From Emticicia sp037153985 (GTDB taxonomy: Bacteria > Bacteroidota > Bacteroidia > Cytophagales > Spirosomataceae): 64,000 bases of DNA. Position 1 is the first letter of the stretch. Each line of letters opens with the position of its first letter. The DNA lies in contig NZ_JBBAYI010000001.1 in NCBI RefSeq assembly GCF_037153985.1, positions 930,001 to 994,000 of the forward strand, written 5' to 3'. The notes beneath the pieces are model-generated. The model worked only from the letters and a program-made list of their open reading frames with translations, did no database searches and had not been told where the DNA came from. The translations under genes were made by a program, and so were the position numbers. Below are positions 17,318-25,343 of this stretch, piece after piece.

Positions 17318-17389
17318 TTGTCGTGAGTGGCCTCGAACCACTTAAAAGAGTTTATGAGACTCCTCGCCTTCCAACTAAGGCACACGACC
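17318..17389 (-). tRNA. tRNA-like gene with CAU anticodon (Met or Ile2), non-canonical
   Basis: The minus strand folds as a cloverleaf. The acceptor strands GTCGTG and CACGAC make six pairs, with a G-A mismatch at position 1-72. A small D arm contains AGTTGG. The anticodon stem GGAGT/ACTCT holds the loop CTCATAA, giving anticodon CAU. The T arm AGTGG-TTCGAGG-CCACT has the conserved G53-C61, T54, T55, C56 and A58. U8 is also in place. The D stem is odd and the 3' end reads ACA rather than CCA. The CAU anticodon can mean methionine, or isoleucine if C34 is lysidine-modified. This is probably real, but a covariance model is needed to confirm it. Confidence 0.55.
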
Positions 17390-17451
17390 ATAATTTTAAA
17401 TAACAATGCAGGCTTATATACCCTTTTGTTGATGAGTTTTGATTTATGACA

Positions 17452-17490
17452 CAAATTAAAATATATATAATCTACCAAACAAGTAGATTA
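17452..17490 (-). promoter_or_regulatory. Promoter with the best Rrf2-type operator, upstream of the CAU tRNA
   Basis: A perfect TAATCTAC-N7-GTAGATTA repeat lies at 17468-17490; the arms extend to 12 bp each (17464-17475 and 17483-17494). A weak -7 element TTAATTTG lies at 17452-17459, 8 bp downstream on the minus strand, the same spacing as at the TlpA-like gene. The tRNA starts about 60 bp further down. Confidence 0.6.
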
Positions 17491-17500
17491 TATAAAATAT

Positions 17501-17533
17501 TTTTTTGCCTTTTCAAATTGAAGAGGCAAAAAA
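17501..17533. terminator. Terminator of the MBOAT operon
   Basis: TTTTTTGCCTTTTCAA (17501-17516) pairs with TTGAAGAGGCAAAAAA (17518-17533) with one mismatch. It lies 36 bp after the stop at 17569 and has T or A runs at both ends. Confidence 0.75.
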
Positions 17534-17568
17534 ACAACTAAGTAGTTTATTATAAAGCTATTATAAAA

Positions 17569-19032
17569 TCAGAATTGGAAATATATAAATTGTGCGGGAG
17601 AATCGAAAATACCAAGAATAAAGAACATCATAATGAATAAATAATAAATTCCCCATCGAACCCATATTGGTTTGGTAGAAATAACCTGACGGATACTTTT
17701 ATCTCGCTGAATATAATGGATAACCTCCATAAAGATTATCAGTGCAATTGCTGTAAAAAACTCTTTAGCTCCCTTATCAAGAAATACATTCTGCGATATA
17801 TAGTCGAGGTGCATAAACTCTGAAATGCTCGGCAAATTGGTGAAAAGATGGGTAACCAAGTGCCATGTCCAACCTAATTCGAGATAGCTACCTCTAAAAA
17901 ATATCCATGCAAAAGCAACCAATACAAATGTGATTGAAATCTGCACTATCTTAAAAAGGAATGGAATTTTTGTAATACCCGTAATTTTGTTGATAAAATT
18001 ACGAGGTTTAGTCAGAATAATAGCCGCTACAAGGTAAATTCCATGCAATGCCCCCCAGATAATATAGTTCCAGTTAGCCCCGTGCCATAAACCACTAATT
18101 GTAAATACAAAAAAGAGGTTAAAGTAACGTCGGTAAGTATTTACTCTGTTTCCGCCCAATGGAATATAGAGGTAGTCGCGGAACCACGTTGAAAGAGAAA
18201 TATGCCATCTACGCCAGAACTCAGATATGCTTTTTGAGAAATACGGGCGGTCAAAGTTTTTCATGAGTTTAAAGCCCATTACCTGAGCAGTACCTAAGGC
18301 AATGTCGGAATATCCTGAGAAATCACAGAAAATCTGGAATGAGAAGAAGATAGTAGCCACAATAATGGGCACTCCTTCATAGTCGAGCGGATGATTATAC
18401 ACTTTATCTACAAACAGAGCTAGCCTATCAGCAATAACCACTTTTTTAAACAAACCCCATGCAATAAGTTTTAAACCACTGGTTACGCGGTCATAGTCAA
18501 ATGAATGTTTTTCATAAAACTGGTATAATACATTTTGGGGTCGTTCGATAGGCCCTGCTACCAATTGCGGATAAAACATTACATATAGGGCATAAATGCC
18601 AAAATGCCGCTCGGCTTTCTGATTACCTCTGTAAACCTCTATGGTGTAACTCATTGCCTGAAAGGTATGAAACGATAACCCGATAGGCAACAGTATTTTC
18701 AGCATAGGCAAGCTAGCCAGCCCCGCCTCACCTACTACCAAAGTGAAGAAATTATAATATTTAAAAACGGCCAGTACGCCAATGTTAGCAATAAGGCTCA
18801 TTATGAGGTACCATTTTCGTTTTTTCCCTTGCGTTTTCTCAATCAGAATACCTGCATAATAGTCGACCACAATAGTAAAACCAAGTATAAGAATATACTC
18901 AGGTTTAAAAAACATATAAAAATAACAACTTGTGGCCAGTAACCACCACCAGCGATGTTTATGCTGCAAGAGGAAGTAAACTAACGTTACTATCGGAAAA
19001 AAAATGGCAAACTCTATTGAATTAAATATCAT
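17569..19032 (-). CDS. MBOAT-family O-acyltransferase (AlgI/PatA type)
   Basis: A 487-residue membrane-bound O-acyltransferase with about ten to twelve hydrophobic segments. Family hallmarks are visible: PQLVAGPIERPQN, QIFCDFSGYSDIALGTAQVMG, the signature ISEFWRRWHISLSTWFRDYLYIPLGGN, and the catalytic-type His in SGLWHGANWNYIIWGALHG. AlgI/PatA proteins move acetyl groups across the cytoplasmic membrane to acetylate alginate, peptidoglycan or other polysaccharides. Two paralogous SGNH-like genes lie directly upstream on the same strand (54 and 17 bp gaps) and probably encode its extracytoplasmic partners, so this looks like a three-gene O-acetylation operon. Confidence 0.92.
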   Translation of the reverse strand: MIFNSIEFAIFFPIVTLVYFLLQHKHRWWWLLATSCYFYMFFKPEYILILGFTIVVDYYAGILIEKTQGKKRKWYLIMSLIANIGVLAVFKYYNFFTLVVGEAGLASLPMLKILLPIGLSFHTFQAMSYTIEVYRGNQKAERHFGIYALYVMFYPQLVAGPIERPQNVLYQFYEKHSFDYDRVTSGLKLIAWGLFKKVVIADRLALFVDKVYNHPLDYEGVPIIVATIFFSFQIFCDFSGYSDIALGTAQVMGFKLMKNFDRPYFSKSISEFWRRWHISLSTWFRDYLYIPLGGNRVNTYRRYFNLFFVFTISGLWHGANWNYIIWGALHGIYLVAAIILTKPRNFINKITGITKIPFLFKIVQISITFVLVAFAWIFFRGSYLELGWTWHLVTHLFTNLPSISEFMHLDYISQNVFLDKGAKEFFTAIALIIFMEVIHYIQRDKSIRQVISTKPIWVRWGIYYLFIMMFFILGIFDSPAQFIYFQF

Positions 19033-19086
19033 ATCAATTAAATGTATATAAGCAAATTGGGTAATGTAGCAACCTCTTGTGGATAT

Positions 19087-20049
19087 CTACTGCAATTGTT
19101 TACTTTTATATAGTTCTATTACTTTCAGTGTGTTCAGGTCTCGATTAGCTGGTTTTAAATGATAAAAAGAATCGAAAAAAGCACTATCGGGCCTTATATA
19201 GTCTTTTGCATTACCTAAGATTTCACACTTAAGGTTAGCTTTCAATTGTTTTTCTACCGATTCTACGGCCACTTTACCATATTCATACGTCGATATAGCC
19301 ATTGGCGGAAAAACATAATATACTTTTGCCCCTATCTTATGGGCTTCTGTTACCAGATGATTAATATCGTTTATCTGCTGGCTATAATTGATTGGTTCTT
19401 TAGGGAACAATTGAAATTCAATTTGCTTTGGGGTATTATTTACGTGGCTGATAATATCACCTTTGGCCGAAAAGGCACTCCTGAAATAGACCGATGTTTG
19501 ATCGCTTATTGTGGCAAACTTGGCCTCATTTTTTGTAGCCGTGTTCCAGAAAAGCTTTCTTAGATTAGTGAGCTTGTGTTTTACCCTATTCCCTATAAAC
19601 TCAACAATACTTGTATCTTTGGCAATATATTTTGCGCCTTCGGGGTAATAGTCTACCGCCGAGTAAATTACATCGGGTGTACTGTATTTGGTGATGTCGT
19701 ATTCAGTACTCACAAAAACAATATCTCCCTTTTTTATTTCTTTCAAGGCATCATTTAAGAGAAAGTAAGTACCCAAAGGCGCAATAAACGACATATTTAC
19801 TACCGGCATACCCAGATACTTTTGTAGGGTGTCACTATTAATACCAAATGAACCGCTCGACCCTCCTACCCATAGTACTTTAGGCGAGGGAGTGTTATGG
19901 GCAATGTTGTGTTTATCGTTAAGCATACCACCCAGATACTCGTAAGGGTAAGACTGTACAATAAATAGCTTGTTAAGCAGCAAAACCGAGGCTGTAAGTA
20001 ATGCACCCAGTAAAAACAACTTATATAAAAACTTCTTCGGGGCTGTCAT
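19087..20049 (-). CDS. SGNH-like membrane-anchored protein, paralogue 1 of the MBOAT operon
   Basis: A 320-residue protein with one N-terminal membrane segment (about residues 8-30) and an extracytoplasmic body. It opens with VLWVGGSSGSFGINSDTLQKYLG, an SGNH/GDSL-like block with Gly-Ser-Ser and Asn, and has a late Asp/His pair in FDSFYHLKPANRD. This organisation resembles the AlgJ/AlgX- and DltD-type partners of MBOAT acyltransferases. I do not recognise a named family. It aligns along its whole length with the gene immediately upstream, for example in YFRSAFSAKGDIISHVNN and KVYYVFPPMAISTYE, so the pair arose by duplication. It probably takes part in acetyl transfer to a polysaccharide. Confidence 0.7.
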   Translation of the reverse strand: MTAPKKFLYKLFLLGALLTASVLLLNKLFIVQSYPYEYLGGMLNDKHNIAHNTPSPKVLWVGGSSGSFGINSDTLQKYLGMPVVNMSFIAPLGTYFLLNDALKEIKKGDIVFVSTEYDITKYSTPDVIYSAVDYYPEGAKYIAKDTSIVEFIGNRVKHKLTNLRKLFWNTATKNEAKFATISDQTSVYFRSAFSAKGDIISHVNNTPKQIEFQLFPKEPINYSQQINDINHLVTEAHKIGAKVYYVFPPMAISTYEYGKVAVESVEKQLKANLKCEILGNAKDYIRPDSAFFDSFYHLKPANRDLNTLKVIELYKSKQLQ

Positions 20050-20066
20050 TCAAGCTCGAGTAAAGA

Positions 20067-21023
20067 TTAGTTAGTTTTTTTTAATAAATCAATCAGTTTT
20101 TGTGTGCGTATGTCACGCCCTTTGCCATTGAGGTGGTATACCATATCCTGACACAAACTATCGGCAAAAACAAAATCTTGTAGTTGCCCCAGAATCGGAA
20201 ATCTGGCCTCATTCTTAAATTCATTTTGAAGTTTATTCATAATAGGTTTATCACGTTCATAACTCGACAACGCATAAGAAGGATAAGAATAATAAACTTT
20301 TACGCCTCTTTGTTTCATTTTCAGATAAAAAGCATTCATGTCTGCAATTGCCAGACGCATACTTATTCGCTCGTCGATAATGGCCGGAGGAATTACTTTT
20401 ACCGGAGGGTTATTCAGATGGCTAATCAAATCGCCATATTCATTAATTGCCTTTCTGAAAAAAATACTGGTGGTATCATCAACAGTAGGAATAATATCCT
20501 CGCTGCTAATTAATCGTTCAAGGGTTAGCCTCAGACTTGCAATACGAGCAACCGCATTTTCTCTGAGATACTGTATGGCATTCTCATACTCAAACCATTC
20601 TTTCGCTTTTGGAAATACATTAGCCATCAGGATTTTCTCACCGATATTACCTTTGCTTTCAACAATGTATTCAAAACCCATAATAACGGTATCACCCGGG
20701 TGTAGCTGGTCCTGAATCTGACGTAACATAAAATCGGTACCATAATCATAGTGCATGGCCATATTTACAACAGGCCTATGTAAACTTTGCTCTATCATCT
20801 GGCTATTGATGCCATACGCAAAATTAGACCCTGCAATTAACACTATCTTAGGAGAAGGTAGAGATTCAAGCCTTTTGTATTTTTCTATGATACTAGCTGT
20901 ATAAGATATGTCAAGGTTTTTTTGGGCATACGGATTAAACTGATATAATATTTCAACGGTTCCTAGAGTGAACAAACCTAAAAGAAAGATTTTAAATATA
21001 AATAGTTTAACTTTTTTATACAT
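20067..21023 (-). CDS. SGNH-like membrane-anchored protein, paralogue 2 of the MBOAT operon
   Basis: A 318-residue protein with a single N-terminal membrane segment (about residues 6-26). The blocks match its downstream paralogue: IVLIAGSNFAYGINSQMIEQ, FFRKAINEYGDLISHLNN, KVYYSYPSYALSSYERD and a late DMVYHLNGKGRD. Where the paralogue has Gly-Gly-Ser-Ser, this copy has Ala-Gly-Ser-Asn, so the putative nucleophile block differs while the Asp/His pair is kept. It is the first gene of the probable O-acetylation operon, 17 bp before paralogue 1. Distinct roles for the two copies, such as acetyl acceptor and transferase, are only an inference. Confidence 0.7.
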   Translation of the reverse strand: MYKKVKLFIFKIFLLGLFTLGTVEILYQFNPYAQKNLDISYTASIIEKYKRLESLPSPKIVLIAGSNFAYGINSQMIEQSLHRPVVNMAMHYDYGTDFMLRQIQDQLHPGDTVIMGFEYIVESKGNIGEKILMANVFPKAKEWFEYENAIQYLRENAVARIASLRLTLERLISSEDIIPTVDDTTSIFFRKAINEYGDLISHLNNPPVKVIPPAIIDERISMRLAIADMNAFYLKMKQRGVKVYYSYPSYALSSYERDKPIMNKLQNEFKNEARFPILGQLQDFVFADSLCQDMVYHLNGKGRDIRTQKLIDLLKKTN

Positions 21024-21157
21024 GAATAAGGCTATTTAGGTTACTAGTGTAACCTCTCACAAAATACTTTGACTGATTCCCTTCCTCAAAAGTATCTGCA
21101 TACTTTGCCGATTCAGGGATTTATTGAAATTTAAAATTATTGTAAACGTAAAAATGA

Positions 21158-21165
21158 TAGTTTTG
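21158..21165 (+). promoter_or_regulatory. Probable -7 element for the LolC/E-like gene
   Basis: TAGTTTTG matches TAnnTTTG exactly. A TTG at 21140-21142 is only 15 bp upstream, so the -33 assignment is weak. The ATG is at 21228. Confidence 0.4.
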
Positions 21166-21227
21166 TAAATACTTTCGTTATAGCCCTGATAACATTTAAG
21201 GTTTATCAGGCTAATATATGGCAAAAT

Positions 21228-22448
21228 ATGAATTTACCTCGTTTTATTTCTCAACGTATTCAAAAAACCAAATCAGAGTCTTTTACCTCTACTGTTGTTA
21301 AAGTTGGTGTGGCAAGCATTGCCATTGGGCTAGCCGTAATGATTGTCTCTTTTGGAATTCTGATTGGTTATAAACAATCCATCAAAGATAAACTCTTCAG
21401 CCTTAGCTCTCACATACAAGTCAGCAAAATTACACTGAATCAGTCGTATGAAGAAACACCAATGCCAATAAAAACAAATTTTTATAATAATTACCGTCAG
21501 AACAGCAAAATAAGGCACGTACAAGCCGTCGGCAATAAAGCCGGAATGTTAAAATCGAGCGAAGAACTGGCAGGTATTGTTATAAAAGGTGTTGGCCATG
21601 ATTATGACTGGCAAACTTTTTCGGAGAATCTGATTGAGGGCCGTAGAATTAATTTTAGTGATACTTCTTTTTCAAATGAAATTATTATCAGCAAGAGAAT
21701 TGCCCAACAATTAAAAATCAAATTATCGGAAGAAGTATTGGTATACTTTGTACAGAATCCGCCAAGAGTCAGGAAAGTGAAAGTAGTAGGTATTTATGAA
21801 ACAGGGCTTGAAGAGTTTGATAAAAACTTTGTTATTGGTGATTTGGCACTTGTACAAAAAATGAACGAATGGGATACTAATACTTGTGGACACTATGAGG
21901 TTTTTCTTAAAAACTTTGATGATTTAACCCCAGCCGCTTCACAGATTCTCAATGAAATTGATAGTGACATGAAAATAACCAAAATAACAGATATGTTTCC
22001 GGCTATTTTTGACTGGCTGAGCTTATTAGACAAGAATATTATTATAGTATTAGTGCTGATTCTGGTAGTGGCTTGTTTCAATATGATTTCGGTATTACTT
22101 GTGATGATGATGGAGCGCTCACCTATGATTGGTATTTTAAAAGCCTTAGGGTCTGACAACATTCAGATACGCAAAATATTTATTTTCAATGGGTTAACTA
22201 TTATTTTGAAAGGAGTTTTGTATGGCAATCTGATTGGAATGGGCCTGTGTATAATTCAATATTATTTTAAAGTAATACCCCTTGACCCCGAAAATTATTA
22301 CATCAGTTATGTACCCATTGCATGGAACTGGCTCATTATTCTGGTACTAAACTTGGCTACTATCCTTTTGATATTAGCAGTCATTACAATTCCGACACTG
22401 ATTGTATCCCGAATGAGAGTGGTAGAAGCATTAAAATTTAAAGAGTAA
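21228..22448 (+). CDS. LolC/E-like FtsX-family ABC transporter permease
   Basis: A 406-residue permease of the LolC/E type: one N-terminal membrane segment (about residues 24-48), a large extracytoplasmic MacB-like periplasmic domain (about 50-260), and three C-terminal segments forming the FtsX domain (MMMERSPMIGILKALGSDN, then IFIFNGLTIILKGVLYGNLIG). Such permeases pair with a LolD ATPase to release lipoproteins from the inner membrane for outer membrane sorting. No ATPase gene is adjacent. A second, diverged member lies at 28997-30211 on the other strand, and the two could form one heteromeric complex. Confidence 0.85.
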   Translation: MNLPRFISQRIQKTKSESFTSTVVKVGVASIAIGLAVMIVSFGILIGYKQSIKDKLFSLSSHIQVSKITLNQSYEETPMPIKTNFYNNYRQNSKIRHVQAVGNKAGMLKSSEELAGIVIKGVGHDYDWQTFSENLIEGRRINFSDTSFSNEIIISKRIAQQLKIKLSEEVLVYFVQNPPRVRKVKVVGIYETGLEEFDKNFVIGDLALVQKMNEWDTNTCGHYEVFLKNFDDLTPAASQILNEIDSDMKITKITDMFPAIFDWLSLLDKNIIIVLVLILVVACFNMISVLLVMMMERSPMIGILKALGSDNIQIRKIFIFNGLTIILKGVLYGNLIGMGLCIIQYYFKVIPLDPENYYISYVPIAWNWLIILVLNLATILLILAVITIPTLIVSRMRVVEALKFKE

Positions 22449-22449
22449 A

Positions 22450-22899
22450 TTATTGGTAAAAATATTGTTTTCGCTTTAATGTGAGGGTATCGTTATTTGC
22501 CAGATTGACTAATACAATCTTCCGGCATTTGTTTGAAATTATATAGAAATGTAAGGTTTTTAAACTATACATACTACTTTTTCGTTTGCTATCAGGCCCA
22601 TCAGTAACCATAAAGAGTTTTAATGTATCTCGTTTATCATTCTGCCATGTGTTAATATACACTTGGAGCTGGGCGTTATTTCTGATTCCGGTCAGGTACT
22701 CATTTTCGCGGGTAGCAGTTCTGTTATCGCTATAAAACCACCAGACAAATTTTTTATTCTGGCTATTTACTTTCCATTTACCAACAAAATTCATTCTATG
22801 GTTTACCGATAATTTACAGTTTAAATCATCTAAAGAATGGAATGAGGCACAAGCGCTGCAAACAACAAATAGTATCAGTATGGTTAAAGTTTGTTTCAT
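22450..22899 (-). CDS. Small lipoprotein of unknown function
   Basis: About 149 residues. The ATG at 22899 is chosen over the one at 22929 because it opens the signal peptide (MKQTLTILILFVVCSACASF) and because the longer form would start inside the terminator hairpin. A lipobox-like end (VCSAC) suggests a lipoprotein. The mature part is basic and beta-rich, with NFVGKWKVNSQNKKFVWWFYSDNRTATRENEYLTG. This resembles a short lipocalin-like domain but I do not recognise the family. Its stop is one base from the stop of the convergent permease gene. Confidence 0.6.
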   Translation of the reverse strand: MKQTLTILILFVVCSACASFHSLDDLNCKLSVNHRMNFVGKWKVNSQNKKFVWWFYSDNRTATRENEYLTGIRNNAQLQVYINTWQNDKRDTLKLFMVTDGPDSKRKSSMYSLKTLHFYIISNKCRKIVLVNLANNDTLTLKRKQYFYQ

Positions 22900-22911
22900 A
22901 GAGGTAAAAAA

Positions 22912-22949
22912 AAATTCCTTATGAAACAATAAAGCTTCATAAGGAATTT
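22912..22949 (-). terminator. Terminator of the MFS transporter gene
   Basis: AAATTCCTTATGAA (22912-22925) and TTCATAAGGAATTT (22936-22949) form a perfect 14-bp stem. A run of A on the plus strand (22905-22914) gives the U-tract on the minus strand. Confidence 0.85.
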
Positions 22950-22981
22950 ATACGTATCAACAGTTTTCTTAATCACCGGAT

Positions 22982-24193
22982 TTATTTGGTAGCTTTTCTG
23001 GTATTATCTTTAAAAACCAGTATAAATAACACAAGCACAACTGCTGCAATGGCTGCCGGAACCATCCAGACCGATTGCCAGTTATGACCTATTACTTCGC
23101 CCAAATCATTTTTTCTGGTATACATATTCACTATTTTTCCTGAAATCACAGAACCAATGCCCATCCCTACGCCATAAGTAGCAAGTGTGATAAGCCCTTG
23201 TGCCGAGCTTTTGATTTTGTCTCCGGCTTTGTTATCGGTATAAATCTGGCCTGTTACAAAGAAAAAGTCATAACATACGCCATGTAAAACAATGGCAATG
23301 TATAATATCCATTCTGAGCTGATGCCATCGCCATAGCCGAAACAAATGAAGCGGATAATCCAAGCAATAAGCCCTACAATAAGCATTTTCTTAACGCCAA
23401 AACGAGTCAAGGCAAAAGGAATCAAGAGCATAAATAATACCTCTGATACCTGACCCAATGACATTTTATTTTCAACGTTAGCCATGTGTGACTCGGTTAA
23501 CGAGAGGTTTGCGAACGCGTAATAGAATGAAAGCGGAATACAAACCAATATTGAACTGATAAAGAAAATGAGGAATGAACGGTCTTTGAATAAAACAAAG
23601 GCATCGGTGCCTAATATCTGCCCAAAAGATGTTGATGTAGTTGGTTTTGGGGGTGTATCTGGCAAAGTAAAAGCATAAATACCCCATGCCAACGATGTAA
23701 ACATCGAAATCTGAAAAATGGTTACTTTGTCGCCTATTTCATACGCACCAATAATGTTTGTAATAACAATCCAAGCAATTGTACCTATTACCCTGATAGG
23801 CGGGAACTCTTTTTGTGGGTCTTTCATCTGTTTCATGGCAATTGAGCTTGACAACGCAAGGTTAGGCGCGAAGGTAAGCGTGTAGGCCAGAATGTACCAG
23901 AAGAACATATCAGGGTCTTTTACCTGAATCAGAAAATAAAGAATAGCCGCTCCCAATAAGTTTAAAACACCCATTACTTTTTGCGCAGAGAAGAAACGGT
24001 CGGCAATCATTCCTACAAAAAAGGGCGCAACAATAGAAGCAATAGAGAAAGTAGCATAAGCCCAGCCCGTCTGGTCGTCACTAGCTTTTAAGGCATGAGG
24101 CAAGTATTTTCCCATTTGTCCGTACCAAGAACCCCAGGTAACAAACATCAGGAACATCATAAACATCAATTTAACTCTTGTGATAAGATTCAT
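22982..24193 (-). CDS. NupG-like nucleoside/H+ symporter (MFS)
   Basis: A 403-residue transporter with twelve hydrophobic segments. The N-terminus MNLITRVKLMFMMFLMFVTWGSWYGQMGKYL and the block GWAYATFSIASIVAPFFVGMIADRFFSAQKVMG are characteristic of the nucleoside:proton symporter family (NupG/XapB). In that family the transporter imports nucleosides across the cytoplasmic membrane using the proton gradient. Bacteroidota often use members next to nucleoside or sugar catabolism, but no such gene is adjacent here, so the substrate is inferred from family only. It is transcribed alone from a good promoter and ends at a strong hairpin. Confidence 0.85.
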   Translation of the reverse strand: MNLITRVKLMFMMFLMFVTWGSWYGQMGKYLPHALKASDDQTGWAYATFSIASIVAPFFVGMIADRFFSAQKVMGVLNLLGAAILYFLIQVKDPDMFFWYILAYTLTFAPNLALSSSIAMKQMKDPQKEFPPIRVIGTIAWIVITNIIGAYEIGDKVTIFQISMFTSLAWGIYAFTLPDTPPKPTTSTSFGQILGTDAFVLFKDRSFLIFFISSILVCIPLSFYYAFANLSLTESHMANVENKMSLGQVSEVLFMLLIPFALTRFGVKKMLIVGLIAWIIRFICFGYGDGISSEWILYIAIVLHGVCYDFFFVTGQIYTDNKAGDKIKSSAQGLITLATYGVGMGIGSVISGKIVNMYTRKNDLGEVIGHNWQSVWMVPAAIAAVVLVLFILVFKDNTRKATK

Positions 24194-24227
24194 AGAGGTT
24201 CGGTTGGTTAAAAAATAAACAGATGGG

Positions 24228-24259
24228 CAAATCTATAAAATGAATATTGTATGTACAAA
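24228..24259 (-). promoter_or_regulatory. Promoter of the nucleoside MFS transporter gene
   Basis: Minus-strand -33 TTTG (24256-24259), a 20-bp spacer and the -7 element TAGATTTG (24228-24235), a full match to the Bacteroidota consensus. The ATG is 34 bp downstream. Confidence 0.7.
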
Positions 24260-24261
24260 TA

Positions 24262-25284
24262 TCAACCCCAAACCTTTGTTCCCTCAGTGCAATTTTTGCA
24301 CATTTCTATTTCAGAGCGAGAACGAACAAGCGACTGCCGAAAGCTGTTATAGGCTTTGCTTTGCCATAAACTTTTGAAAGAAGTCTGTTTTAAATCACCT
24401 AAGCGGTATTCACCATCTTTATCAAAACAACATGGTACTACGAGGCCGTCCCAAGTTATTACGCACGAATGCCACATTTTCCAGCAATGGTCGAGCAGTT
24501 TATTTTTAATTTTATATGTTCCGTCTCCCTGTTGCTTATAGCGTGCATATTTATCAATGGTCGGAATCAGTTCTGACCCATTTTCGTAGTCATAAATCTG
24601 AGCAGTTTTAAAAGCAAGCTCGTCCACTCCTACTTCATTGGCCAGTTTCCTTACTTCGTCCATTTGGTGCTCGTTAGGTTTTACTACCAGAAACTGAAAA
24701 ATAACGTGCGGCGTTGTAGAATTGAGTTCTTTTTTCCACTTAATAATGTTTCGGGCACCTTCTATAACTTTTGACAGGCTACCTCCTACCCTATACTGCT
24801 CATATACATCCTGCGTAGTGCCATCAATAGAAATAATCATTCTATCCAGCCCCGATTCTACCGTTCTTCTGGCATTAGCCTCGCTTAAATAATGAGCATT
24901 GGTCGAAGTAGCCGTGTAAATTCCTTTGTCGGATGCGTATTTAACTAATTCGAGAAATTTAGGATGCAGGTAGGGTTCTCCCTGAAAATAAAAAGTCAGG
25001 TACAGAAGTGTTTCGGCTAATTCATCAATGGTATTTTTGAAAAGATTTTCATCAAGCATACCAGTTGGGCGCGTAAAACTCCTTAAACCACTGGGGCATT
25101 CGGGGCATCGCAAATTGCATGAAGTTGTTGGCTCGATTGAGATAGCAATAGGCATGGCCCGATGAACAGGCTTTCCTGTTATTTTGGATTCAAGATAGCT
25201 CGACACATTCTTTAAAGCATTCCAAGCCCTGGCCGGAGTTACTTTAGAGAATAAATTCAAGCCGTCTTTCAGATTCCTGTTCAT
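24262..25284 (-). CDS. Radical SAM/SPASM domain protein
   Basis: A 340-residue radical SAM enzyme. The [4Fe-4S] and SAM site is C-N-L-R-C-P-E-C (CxxxCxxC) near residue 55. Later come the TFYFQGEPYLHPKF block, typical of the GGE-like SAM motif, and MIISIDGTTQDVYEQYR. A C-terminal SPASM-type cluster region has cysteines in CWKMWHSCVITWDGLVVPCCF and EMCKNC, for auxiliary Fe-S clusters. Such proteins modify peptides, proteins or small molecules. No precursor peptide or partner was recognised next to it, so the substrate is unknown. The upstream neighbour is an M1 peptidase on the same strand, 59 bp away. Confidence 0.88.
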   Translation of the reverse strand: MNRNLKDGLNLFSKVTPARAWNALKNVSSYLESKITGKPVHRAMPIAISIEPTTSCNLRCPECPSGLRSFTRPTGMLDENLFKNTIDELAETLLYLTFYFQGEPYLHPKFLELVKYASDKGIYTATSTNAHYLSEANARRTVESGLDRMIISIDGTTQDVYEQYRVGGSLSKVIEGARNIIKWKKELNSTTPHVIFQFLVVKPNEHQMDEVRKLANEVGVDELAFKTAQIYDYENGSELIPTIDKYARYKQQGDGTYKIKNKLLDHCWKMWHSCVITWDGLVVPCCFDKDGEYRLGDLKQTSFKSLWQSKAYNSFRQSLVRSRSEIEMCKNCTEGTKVWG

Positions 25285-25343
25285 AAGCTACTTAAAATTT
25301 ACCTTTGCTATCAGAAGTTGGTAAACCACTAAAATACAAGTGA

